Source: Selaginella moellendorffii
Taxonomy: Eukaryota; Streptophyta; Lycopodiopsida; Selaginellales; Selaginellaceae
DNA: 64,000 nucleotides
NCBI RefSeq assembly: GCF_000143415.4
Contig: NW_003314269.1
Coordinates: forward strand, 3,551,312-3,615,311
Reading direction: 5' to 3'
Shown here: positions 37,183-48,674 of the stretch, piece by piece
Layout of the letters: every line of letters begins with the position of its first letter
Position numbering within the stretch: the stretch's first letter is position 1
Made by a program: the position numbers and the translations under genes
Notes under the pieces: generated by a model
The model's database searches: none
What the model was told of the DNA's origin: nothing
What the model saw: only the letters and a program-made list of their open reading frames with translations

Positions 37183-37206
37183 TCCCACTTTAACGAAATA
37201 GAGCTT
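37183..37206 (-). repeat. Terminal inverted repeat of D1, right
   Basis: Inverted copy of 23805-23828, followed by TSD GTCT at 37207. Confidence 0.92.
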
Positions 37207-37210
37207 GTCT

Positions 37211-37789
37211 CTAAGATATCATTGTCTATGACTTTGATATTGTTCATTTATTGATCTTTGAGTTTGGGCCAATATAGGCAGACTGGCTTCGGCACTTTTT
37301 GTGCATGGTGAAATCTTTAGTCATGGGGTAGCTACTGTCAATTGGTCACATAACCCACCTCTCTGTCGATGTTCCATATTCCATTACAAGGGCGTGACCA
37401 TGTAAACAACTCTAACTGCCTATTTCCAGTAGTCTATCTAAACCTTACTGACAGGTTTGGTTTCTTTGCTTAGGAGGGTTGGGGCCTCTGGCTTCTCTCT
37501 CTATGTCCTTGCGGGTAGGGGCGTATCACACTTTTGTAAGTTGGATGACTCCCAGAGCAGCAAGGGTGGCTGACTTCGTTGGTCATTTCCTTGTCGGCGA
37601 CGGCCGGAAGGTGTCTGAGCTGGTAGCGCATCCACGTTAGACAAAGAGGTTGCCTCCTAACTCATTTAAGTTGGTGCATTTCTCACATAGTGTGAATACC
37701 ATGAACTTTTTCTGGAGTTGTTTCCTTGGCGGTATTTTAGACTCGAGTGTGCATTGACGAGGATGTCGATCTTCCCTAGGGGGGGAGAG
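37211..37789 (+). other. Element B internal region, last segment, with polypurine tract
   Basis: No gene. The stretch ends in AGGGGGGGAGAG (37778-37789), the polypurine tract that primes plus-strand synthesis, directly before the 3' LTR. Confidence 0.75.
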
Positions 37790-38932
37790 TGTCGCGAATG
37801 TGACTTCGGGTATCGAAAGTTACCTATTGACTAATCCTTACCGACACTCTTACCTTACTGCCACGATGGCAGGAGGTCGGTATTACTAGATCCTTCATCA
37901 GTCCCTCTTGTGCTAGTGAAGTTAATTGGGCATTTCGAGTGTACTTAGACCGGACGAGCATAAAGACGGAAATCTTACGTGTTATTAGCTAAGCATACTT
38001 ACCCCAGTAAGGAGTTCCCGTCTTGTTTTGTCTTGCACTTGCTAGTGACAAGAACCCTCATGTATTGAGATTGGTCCCTCAATATCGCTAGATGATAACT
38101 TACCGTGTCTACCAAACACCCTCACTATCATGCCCTTTGTGTTAGTCTTATTTCGGTCCCAAATGCTATTTATGGAAAGTGTCCAGATTTGCTCATTTGG
38201 CATATCTACGGAATGTAAAGATCAGCCTGAACACAACGATGTTCATCCCGTGTCCAAATTCGCAATCTAACGCCATTCCATATTTAGTAAATTTTGAGCT
38301 TATCCCAGAGACTAACTCCTGATACTAAGGGAGGCTTGGGGTGAAAGCCCAAAGCATGTGTTCCTCAAGGGGGGGGTTGTTGGGGGTTCCAAATGTATAG
38401 TAGGGATAGTGGGTAGGTCGGGCATGGCCGACCAACCTGAGGCATAGTTTAGCTCCCGCTTGCGTGCCTGTCTTTGTTCTGTGTCCAACTTGGGTCTAAG
38501 CCCAAGTTCCATTCCATGCTAGCTGGTGGAGTACCCATATCCTCACGTTAGGCCACCGGTATGCCGAAATAGCGCTATACTCCGTTTGGCTCCGTTTTGC
38601 GTGTTGGTCCTAGCATTGGGATGTTGGTTGTTCCAGGACTGTTCCAAGTCGCTCCGGGCTCTTGTCCCTTCGCTCCTTGGGCTGCATGCTCGGGAGTTGC
38701 TCCGTGGTCCGGTTCCATCACTCCTTGGCTTCATGCTTGGGAGTTTGGCATCGTTCCTTCGTTCAGTGGCCCAAGGCCTTGAACCTCGGGTTCTGCACCA
38801 CTATCCTATGGACACGTGACATATGACACATGGCATGTGTCATGTGGCACAAATAGGGTTTATGTTCCGCTTTGTGGTGTTATCCTATGGTAAATCACCA
38901 TAGGATAAAGGGTCAAAACCACATGTGCTACA
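37790..38932 (+). repeat. 3' LTR of element B
   Basis: Close copy of 10986-12132, TG...CA, followed by TSD TGAGA at 38933-38937. Confidence 0.9.
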
Positions 38933-38937
38933 TGAGA

Positions 38938-39528
38938 ACCCCCATAATATTAAGACTAGTCCCTTAATATCATTACATGGTAGTTTATTGTATCCACCAG
39001 ATACCCTCGTTATCATGCCCTATGTATTAGTTCTGTTCTAGATCCATATACTATTTATAGTACATGTGTAGATCCGCCCCAAGAAACATATCTATGGAAT
39101 GTAGATAATGTCTTAAACCCAATGGTGTTGTTCCTACTTCCAAATTTATAATCTAGTGCCATTCCATATTTAGTAACTTTCACACTTGTCTTAGAGATTA
39201 ACTCCTGGTACTAAGGGAGGCTTGGGATGAAAGCCCAAAGCATGTGTTTGGGGGGAGGGGGCTCTAAGTGGTTCCAAATATATAGTAGGGATAGTGGTTA
39301 GAATGCATGTCTGACCACCTGAGACATTAATTTGGATTCTATTGGGTTGTGTTGCTCATTATTTTACATTCAACTTGGGTTTAAGCCTAAATTCCACACT
39401 ACTCAAGTTGGTGGGGTACCCTTTTTCTCGTGTTAGGCCACTAGTATGCTGAAATCGTGCTAAAAACCGTTTGACATTGTTTAGCATGCAAGTGCTGGAT
39501 ACAGAGAGTTGGTGCTCATGGGATTGTG
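38938..39528 (+). repeat. 3' part of the older A-type LTR interrupted by element B
   Basis: Continues the LTR broken at 10985 (ACCCCCATAATATTAAGACT... to GGTGCTCATGGGATTG), matching 4990-5580. It leads towards gypsy gag sequence, so it may be the 5' LTR of that element, although no primer site is visible at the junction. Confidence 0.65.
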
Positions 39529-39540
39529 AGGAGGAAGACA

Positions 39541-40019
39541 AAAGTTAAGGCAATTAAATCAACTATACTTAAGCAACTGGACTCTTTTTAAAGTTCTGAG
39601 GATGATGAAGTTTTACAACCGCCATGGTTGCATGAGTTTCAAAGTTCAAGCCTCTGAAACCACCCAATTTTATAGGCATGTAGGACTATTAAGCTTTGGA
39701 AGATTGGGTTTACAATATGGAAAACTATTTCATAGCGGTAAATGTAGATGATCATTTAAAAGTTGCATGTGTACAATCCTTTCTCACTGATCATGCCAAA
39801 ATTTGGTAGTGCCAGGTGTGTGCTTTTGAAAAAAAGCAAACTAGAAGTTGGACTAAAATGCAATCTCATATCTATATGGAATATTTGCCAAACAATATTG
39901 GTTTAAGATTTCATGTAGAGCTGTGGTGGTTAAAGTAGTGAGGGAATCTTATGCATTTGCTCAAAAACACATTATGATTACAAATATGAGTGATAAAGAT
40001 GCTCAAAGTTATTTCCTAT
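39541..40019 (+). pseudogene. Gypsy-type gag fragment, 5' part, interrupted by D2
   Basis: Reads in pieces as retrotransposon Gag: a WVYNMENYF-like segment, then KVACVQSFLTDHAKIW. In the Gag family this region forms the capsid core. It ends at TSD CTAT (40016-40019) and resumes after D2 at 53309. Several stops and frame breaks. Confidence 0.6.
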
Positions 40020-40461
40020 AAGCTCTATTTCGTTAAAGTGGGAATTGTCATTATCCCACTTGTAAAATAAGGTTTCCAAATCTTTATATAGTATATAAAT
40101 ATAACAAAATTCAACTGCATTGAGGCACATCCCATTTTATTTTAAACAAGGAAATGTCTACTCAATCAATTCTCCTCCCCCTGCCACTGTTTCACCTCTC
40201 TCTTCTCCTTGTCATCGTCGTCCAATTTCTTTCCATTCTTTTAATATTGGCTTAGTTGCTTCGAGTCTAGGTGGAGCCCAAGTCCCCATTCAATCTTTAC
40301 TTTCCCCTTATTAATAAAACAACTTCGTAGACTTCCAATAACATGCTGTAACACTTCTAGTATAATGCAAATCCTCTCAAAGAATTGTCTTTTAATATTA
40401 ATACAATGGTATGGAACCCCATGCCATAATAAGTTACATTTTTAAATAAATACATGCCATC

Positions 40462-43400
40462 TCAGAATGTTATTTTTTGCCTCCAACGCCTATACAATAA
40501 TCTTGGAATTTCATCACTCTCCACACTATCAGGATTTAAACCCAATAGTAATGCCATCTCTTCTCTAATACGTCCACGCTCATGTTCAGTGGTCGAAGAA
40601 CCCATCCGGTTGAGCAGATTATGGAGATGCGGATAGTGCTTGGCTAGACAATATACATGCCATAAATGATGACTGGTGTCTGTCCGATCAAATGGCTTCT
40701 GATATACCGTTCCATCTGCCATTTGGTTGATTTCTGCAGCCACCTCCTGGACTGGCCGGTTCTCTATCACCATCGCTCCAAGCCGTTTTGCAAGGTCCCC
40801 CAGAACATACGGTTTCTTCTCCCTAGTTTCCATACTGCAAGAGATGGGGTGCACTGCATATGTGTGCGTGTTCGCTGTAGTTTTAATCGGTGAGTCATCA
40901 ATGATGAGGATTTCACTTGACCTAGCAGTCCGGTTCATCACTACAGCCTCTGGCTTGACGAAGATGGGCTTGCTACCCCTCACATGGACCATAGTCAAGC
41001 AATCCTCCTGCGTTAGGAGAAAGTCAAATGGTAATATTACTCGCGTCTGATCGTGCATCATCTGTAGCAACGTTAATGCATTGTGCCGCATCATGGATGT
41101 CCAAACTCCCAATTGCAAATTGAACCCGGCCCTTTGTTTTAAGTGTCGCATGGTCATTATTAGATCCCGCAGTTTCTCCCGTGTGATTAATGTGAATCTG
41201 TCTCTTTTGACCAACTTGCGACCGCAGGCTTTGGAGGGTGCAGTGACATTCGAGGACGAGCCACGCTCATGGGAGAAAAGGACACCGTTCAGATTAAAAA
41301 CGATATAGTACTTTCGCCGTGACTCTGAAATGAAATGCGTCAGCATAAAAAATGGTACAAGTCAATTTTACCATCTACAATATTAGCGAATGGTGCTCCC
41401 GATGGTCGTTCAGAGGGTTTTGGTCGAGGAAACGTGAAGGGCGGAAATACTCTCCTCTGCAATGTGGGGTCAATCGCATCTGATGGCGTGTGGGCACATG
41501 CCATTTCAGCTGTAGACTCTGGTACAACTAGCTCAACAGTGGCATGGGGTGGTTCCGATGGCGTGTGATCACACGCCATTTCAGCTGGTGCCTCCGTTGG
41601 TAAAGTGGACATGACCGAACAGGCAGCAGGGGCGGTGTAGGGAGGTTCCAAGGCGCGTAGTCAGACGATTGGGCACACGTTGGAAATGAGGATACGACCG
41701 GCTCGGCGGCTGGGGCGGCCTCATGCGGGTCCAATGGTGCCTGGTCACTGTCAGTTGGATACGTGGACAAGATTGACTTAGTGGTATGGGCAGCATCAAG
41801 TGGAGCGTGGTCAGCTTGCTTGGCGTTGATATGGATAGTAGCCTCCACTAGCTATGATGACTCTTGCAGGCAAGTAGAGTCCACTGGCGGATCCATATGC
41901 ATGTCCAAATATCTCCCTTCGATTGAGATGGTATCCTCCCTACTGGCTACTAAAAACAAACTCATTAGCACATTGAATCAACTATACTGTATTTACTATC
42001 AACTGCTATTGGGCGCACTGCTGATTCTGAAGGATTGGACATACGTTTCGACCCTTGCTTGCCACTATCCTTCCTCGACACTAAAGGTTAGAGTTTGTAT
42101 CTTAATTCAACTGAATAATCTCTACTTATTATTTGCTTTGCAACCTACATGGACAATGTTAGAAATGGTAAAAGGTTAGGAATGGATGTACTATTATTTA
42201 CCTGATGGTTTGTCTTGTATGACCTTCCTCTGCTGCTCTTTGGCCACCTCAGGCTGGCCATCGTCGTCATCATCGTCGTCGTCGTTATTGTGATCGTCAC
42301 CATTGTGAGGACCATCCAAGTCCTCTTCGTCCTCCTCTTCTTCGTCCTCCTCTTCTTTGTCCTCCTCTTCGTCCTTCTGCTCTTCCTGCTCATTATCTTT
42401 CTCTGGCTCCTCATCCCCCTCCTGCATTTCTTCCATAGGCTGCTCAGGCTGGATGGCTTGTTCTTCTAGGACCATCTTGGGAAAATCATCTGGCCGAGTC
42501 TCCATCTCAAAATACAAGACATCCATAGCCTGTTTTAGTGCGTGACCTACCTCACCCGACTGTCTTAACATGGTTTCTGCACGTTCTTGCACCCTTCGAA
42601 GACGACGAGATGAGAAAAACGTGGCCCTGACTTGAAAAGCATCCCTCATCCATTGTACCTCTCCATTGAGATTGGGGAAGGGGAGTCCGCCATAGGAATC
42701 TGAGTCAGGAGGTGGTGACCGCGAGGCATTACCTATCATCTTTTCGTTGCCCTTCTTCCTTTTCGAATCAAACGCCTCTGATCCCGACGACTGTCCAACG
42801 TGCTTTCGCTTTTTATGACCACTGTCAGTTTGAGCTTGGCTGGTGCTTGCCTGTTTTGCCTTTGAAGAAGTGTCTCCTGCAAGGAATGGCATGAGACCAC
42901 ACGCCATTGCAAATATAATTTGTACCTCCTTTTTTCCTATTGCTTGTCTGTTTGTCCTTCTTCGACGCGCCACTAGTGCGCTTTTTAGTCCTCATATCTG
43001 AATATTCACAACGATCTATAATCAAAATGGCGTGAGGCCTCACGTGACCTTACCTTGTGCAGGTTGTGAGCTCGGCCCAACAGTAGCTGTTAACGCCGTT
43101 TCAGCATCTGGGGGTGGCCATGCTCCTGCATATAGAGCTTGTGAGATAACATTTAAACTTAAAGTGCGTACTCACCAGGTTCGCAGAGAAGATACTGTTT
43201 TTCTTTGGCAACTGTAATTATATGCTTCATTGAAGTCACCTCTTCAATGGAGTTTGTCACCGCAACACACGGGACACCCTTGAGTAGTGCGGCTCGAAAG
43301 AATAGTCCGCCGCAGTTGTACTCGACAACGCATTTGCCCTTGGAGTCGGAAGTAGGTGCTATTGCGTTGAAGACCCAGCTGAGCATTTCCCATGCTGCAC

Positions 43401-45979
43401 TTGGAGCTTTCTCTGGATTCGAAAGCTCCATAGCCGTCTTCAGTTCCTCAGGCACGGGTAAATTGACCTCCCTCAGATCAATTCGATTGGCCTTGTTGAA
43501 CGAAGCTGGGAAGTCACTCCAGTCCCACTCTGCTGCAGGACCAATAACAAGGGCGAGTGTGAAGATGCGGACATTCGTCGGTATCTTCTTCTTAGCCATT
43601 ATCCCATGGATCTCCTGCATCTCCTTGCCTTTCAACCGAGCCTTCACCTCGTTCAAGGCCTTCCAGAACTTGTGATAAGATTCGGAGTCGTAGATCATAT
43701 AGTGGACTGAAGATTCCACCTTCGCAAGTCCCACCATTAAGTCAATGATGGAGCTGACTTCGTCTGCATGAGTGATCTCCTCGTTTGTGAAGTCCATCAC
43801 ACAAAAGATGTTCTTGACCTGCTCATCTCCGCGGGAAACGATGCTCCTCCACCTTTGATCCTCATCCGAATTCACGTATACCCGGTAAGGTTCTCGATAG
43901 GCCTCTGCTGCAGGGTCGAGCTGTTTCTGAAGCCGGCGGTCGACATCCCTCTTAATGAAATTTGGATACTAATCCAACTTCTCAGCTTTACTTTTCGTGG
44001 CATCCCGCAGCAGATCGATGAACTTAGGGGCCCCCTTCACGTAGTCGTCGATGTCTTCATTTGACAACTCCAGCTCTTCCATCATCTCTTGCGTGGTGTC
44101 GATGCTCACCCTCTCCACGGCCACTTGCTCGAAGATCCAATCTTTCAATAGCGCACGAGCTCTCAGAGTCGTGCACAAGTCCTCGTATGTCACAATATGG
44201 CCGGGAGACATTTTGGTCTTGTTGAAGACTACCTCACCACGTAGAAGAGCATTAGCCACTGTCAGAAGGTCGTCGTCGTCTAGAGACCGCGAGAAACGCA
44301 AGGCGTTGAGCTTCAAATCATTGGGCTTCCGGCCGTCCTCCACACCCATTGAGTTTAGCAACTCCCCGTTATGGTACCTCCTCAGCACATCTACCCATTT
44401 GTCAAAAACAACTTTTGTCGCGAGTAGAATGTTATGGATGCTGAGTGTGTCATTGACCCCCAGTGTTTTCGAGAGAAGACTCGAGAATTCCTGCAATGGA
44501 AATGGCGTGAGGCCACATGCTATGCCACATGCAACGAGGCTTACCTGCCAGGCGCTAGTTGTTAGTGCACGTCCTTATCCTGGTTTTTGTGGCTTCTTCA
44601 GTTGAACCCAAAGCTTCCGTGTTCGTGCCAATGTCTCGTGCAGACCCGATTTGTAGCATGTTTCTTGCTTGACATTCTGCGCGTGGGAGATGGATATGAT
44701 AGATCGGAGGGGCGAGTTGCCTTTTATCAGGCGGACAACTCTTGTCTTGAAGACTTTCTTCACCTCGTCTCGCCCTTCATTGTTCGGTAGTAGGGGATCA
44801 CGTCTGCGATGTCGGGTGTTACTGGACTTGCCAGCATCTTCTGCTTCAGTTTCTCCACCCACTCATCAGATACTAGCCTGTGGTTGTATTTGCTTTGGAT
44901 GTCGATACGGCTCACGTCGATTGTATATACTTTGTTGGAATAGTAACAAGTACTATTATGTGCGACGATTTTTGCTGCCTCTTTTTGCTCTTTCTGCTCT
45001 TTGCAGCTCTTCTTTTTGGTGGGTGTAGTGTTCGAACCCGAGGCAATGGCATCACCGAGTAGCTTCTTTTTTGGAGCAAGAGAGTCAGACGTCGGCTTGA
45101 GCTTGACCACCCTTTTCTGCTTCGGGGTAGTTTCCAGATCGACCCCCTTCCCCTTCGCTTCGCGAACTGGAGGCACTCTCAACGGCTCAATGTTGGAATA
45201 TAGTTTTTGAACATCGCCGTAGGTGAGGTCTGTGGATTCCATGTGATCTTCATAGACCCGCAGCGTCTTTGAAATTGTGGGCCTCCTGGACAACCTCTCC
45301 CTAGCTCCCTCTAGGAATTCTTCATAGCCGCTGCCCCCCTCCAGGAAGCCGCTAGGATGTGCAAGGTGGATCTTGAAGGCGGACGCTGTCTCTACCACAA
45401 GTGCCAGTCCATATTCTTGCATGGAACTGCATGGAGTGTCTGTCACTTGGATGAGGATCCCCATGCATTCTTTTCTCCCACCATCTGTGTTGTACAGCCT
45501 CAGATCCTCGCCTTCCATCCCGAAAGTCCAACTGGTGAGCTCCTCCCCCTTCTCTGCATCCACATTGACAGTGGCTGGAAGAAGAACGCAATTCCTCGCC
45601 TGTTCAGAAATGCACAACAATTAGAGCTGACAGATGAAAAGCTAGCAGCTGGAAATAACGTGAGGCCACACGCCATTCACCACTGCATCAGATGTCTTGA
45701 GGCTACATCCTAAGATGGCGTGAGGCTACACGCCATCTGTAACCGGACTGCACTCGAGAGCCCAATCGGTGCATGCCAATGTTGCTACTGAATGGCATGT
45801 GGCCTCATGCCATTTTCTACTTGGCCTAAAAGACTTACCATTTGAAGCCGAATGGAGGCCATGACAATCGAGGCCGGACTCGCTGGCGAATGTGCACTGT
45901 GTGTGCAGCGAATCGTAGTAGCAAGGCTACTCTGCCACTTACAGTTGGAGAGTGGCGCTGAAATCTCCCAGGACGCCAA
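40462..45979 (-). pseudogene. D2 copy of the ParB/HAD gene, inactivated
   Basis: Colinear with 31086-36775. Damage: (1) a 124-bp deletion at about 44770, corresponding to D1 32303-32426, removes the SGQHSS core of the ParB-like domain and shifts the frame, with a GAGG microhomology at the junction; (2) CAG to TAG at about 43971; (3) loss of the intron and acceptor corresponding to D1 34454-34500 together with the start of the next exon, near 42720; (4) GAT to AAT at 41293-41295, changing the HAD nucleophile (FDLNG to FNLNG). The HAD exon (40462-41346) remains open. The acidic run is longer than in D1 by an in-frame insertion. Confidence 0.85.
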
Positions 45980-47423
45980 GTGGGCTGCGTGTGGGTGGCG
46001 GAGTGGGCGGCGGAGTTGGCGGCGAAGTTACAAACTGGGTGTGTCTTGAAGTGGACGCCGATGCACACGAGCGCGATGCGAGTGCGAGTGTGATGCAAGC
46101 GCGAGTGGACGCTGGTAGATGAGCGCGAATGTGAGCATGATCGCGAGTGGGAGCGCGATGCGAGCACGAGTGTGATGCGAGCGCGAGCGCGAGTGTGCAA
46201 GCGCGAGTACGAAGCAAAATGCAAAACCTAACCTCACACGCGCGAAATGTCACAACGGTTGGTAATCCCGCCACGTCATCATTCCTCGGACTTAGGCGCC
46301 ACCATTAATTTCTGGATTGCCGCGCGCATGCAAGCACGCAAAATCCAAAAGAAATCCGCAACATCATCATTCCTCGGACTGCATGCACGCGAAATCCAAA
46401 AGAAAGATCATGATTGGGATATCATTTAATACCCTCACTATATTTATACCATGCATGATTGGATATTCCAAAGCATCTTGTATTTCCAAAAATGGCATAT
46501 GTTCAGCTAAATAAAGAAATTCTATCTGTTTCTATTTTTCTCTCAAATCAATATTATAGCGTGTGGGCTCATGCAATTTTGAACCAAAGAAACCCAAAAA
46601 ACGTTGGACCCAAAATATTTTAAAAAAACCCAAAAAACCCTAAACATTTTAAACCCAAAAATCCAGGCGTCCTGTGGCATTATTCCTTGAATGGCGTGTG
46701 GGCACATGCCATTTTCAGGGCCAAATGCTGAATGGAGAAAAATTCCCTTTCAGTGCAAATGCTGCAAGAAGCAGATGCCGAGCACAAAGGACTGCAACTA
46801 CCTCACATGACACAGATAAACTTTTCTCTATTTGGCAAAGATAAACTTTATAGCGTGTGAGCTCATGCAATTCTGAACCCAAAAAATACACCAAAAAATT
46901 CTCGGCATCATCTGGCGTTATCTCTTGAATGGCGTGGGGCCACATGCCATTTTCAGGGGCACATAGGAGTATTTTCCTAGGATATTCTGACACGCGCGAG
47001 ATTTTTTTGAGTTTTCTGGAGATCCAACTGTTAGATCGCAACTAGATTTTACAGAATGGTATACAATGTCTTTCTTGATGACCCTGCAAAGAAGCATCTC
47101 GATCGGACACCACATGAGACCACACGAGCCTTACAATGTTTCAGGGGCATTTGCCATAGATCCGACCGTTATTTTGCTCCAAGATTTTACAGTTTGGTGT
47201 GCATTGACCTTTCCATCGACACTGCAAAGGGACATCACAATCAGATGCGGGATCACAAGAAACTAACTTCACTAACTCTGGTTTCACCAAGATCTACGTA
47301 AGGAGTTATGAAATGAAAGGACCCTCTCTATTGAAATGTGTTTATGGTCCTAGGGGCATTGTGACATATCAAAGGATTTTGCATCAAGTTCTGTATTTGC
47401 ATGTTTATCAAGCTACTGAATTG

Positions 47424-47450
47424 CTAAACCCTAAACCCTAAACCCTAAAC
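47424..47450 (-). repeat. Interstitial telomere repeats inside D2
   Basis: About 3.9 units of CCCTAAA, at the position equivalent to 29617-29649 in D1. Confidence 0.9.
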
Positions 47451-48674
47451 ATGTGGCAAATGCTGCGTGAAGAAAGATGCCCTTTCTGGGCAAATGCTGT
47501 AAGAGGCAGATGCCGAACAGATGTATCTCAGGCTAGCGAAGGGGACAAACGAAAGCTAGCTATAAACATGACGGGATGCAAATAGATTACTGGGCTGGTC
47601 CTGCGAAAATCAAAAACCATAATTGAAAACATTGAAAATGCAAAAAGAAAAGTTTATAATATTTTTGAATTTTAAGCAACCAAAGGAATGTAAGTAGGGC
47701 ATGTGTTTGTAAGTTTAAAAATGCCTCAACCACTTAAATTCCCAAGTAAATAAAGCTGTTTCTATTTTTGGTACAGGTAAACTTTATAGCGTGTGGGCTC
47801 ATGCAATTTTGAACCCAAAAATGCACCAAAAAATGCTCGACTAGCATTATTCTTTGAATGGCGTGTGGCCTTATATTGCCATAAATGGACGTACACACAC
47901 AGCATAATTATTCCTTTACATGGCGAATAATCTTGGCGCGGATCGCTGACATGGCATGGCAAAGTTCGAATCACTGACATGGCACAGTTGGATCGAGGCA
48001 AGGACATGATGTGACAAAGTTCAACCTCCGACAGCAAAGTCTAGAAGCTACTCAGTTTGAAATTTGTCAGAGGAGTCATAAGATCTGGTTTGTCAGAGGA
48101 TTTGATGTGACGTTCAAGCGTGTGTTATTTTTGAATTCTCGAACTCATTCCTAGGTCTATCATTTTTGTGCGCCGTGTTCTTGGTTCCGCTGAGCGCAGT
48201 GAGCGCTGCTTGTGTAAGCGGCGTTGTGAGCTGTGGTTTATGCGTCTATGAGCGGTTGCGGCATTGCGAGCGCCATTGCGAGCGGCAGTTTATGCGAGTG
48301 GCAGTTTGTGCGAGCGGCGCTACGAGCAGTTGTGGTGTTGCGAGCGGCGCTACGAGCAGTTGCAGTGTTGCGAGCGGCACTGTCTTTGGTGTGGCTACCG
48401 CTTCCTCTTGATATTCGGCACTTGTGCTTCCTGGTATGTTCACCATGGAATGGCTTAGGACCACATTTAGAAATGGCATGAGGCCACATGCCATCTTGGG
48501 CCCTTGCAATTTCATGGCTAGCGTATTGTCATGTATGTTTTTACTTGCTTGCAGCTGTGTGTATATCAAGATGGCATGTGGCCTCATGCTATTGAGGTTG
48601 TTTGGTATGTTATGATTTAGGCCATTCTCCAATCATTTTTTGTATGGTTTTAACTTCTTTTCTGCACTTTCAGA

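Larger units (their letters stand above)
23805..37206 (-). mobile_element. D1: 13.4-kb DNA transposon carrying a DDE transposase and a ParB/HAD gene
   Basis: Both ends carry a 24-bp terminal inverted repeat beginning AAGCTCTATTTCGTTAAAGT (23805-23828 and, inverted, 37183-37206). The 4-bp duplication GTCT lies on both sides (23801-23804, 37207-37210). Inside are the transposase gene on the minus strand (28080 to about 24.6 kb), the large ParB/HAD gene on the plus strand (31086-36775), and a 3-kb control region between them. Some 20-25 copies of a 22-bp imperfect palindrome are scattered throughout. A second copy, D2, lies inverted at 40020-53304. The 4-bp duplication argues against hAT, Mutator, CACTA, Harbinger and Tc1 types. 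Superfamilies reported with about 4-bp duplications (for example Sola1 or Academ) are candidates but were not checked. Confidence 0.9.
10986..38932 (+). mobile_element. Element B: non-autonomous LTR retrotransposon (LARD-like) with two nested insertions
   Basis: Two LTRs of about 1145 bp (10986-12132 and 37790-38932) start TGTCGCGAATGTGACTTCGG and end GTGCTACA. They are flanked by the 5-bp duplication TGAGA (10981-10985 and 38933-38937). A primer site TGGTATCAGAGC lies at 12135-12146 and a polypurine tract at 37778-37789. After subtracting element C (13304-20804) and transposon D1 (23805-37206), the internal region is about 4.7 kb (12133-13303, 20805-23804, 37207-37789). It shows no gag, protease, RT, RNase H or integrase motif, so B depended on proteins supplied by other elements. 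The LTRs remain very alike, implying insertion more recent than the surrounding fragments. Confidence 0.9.

Noticed and set aside
37207-40019. D1/D2 as a single inverted duplication or an assembly duplicate
   Set aside because: Each copy has its own 4-bp target duplication and flanking target, and the copies differ by many substitutions and indels.
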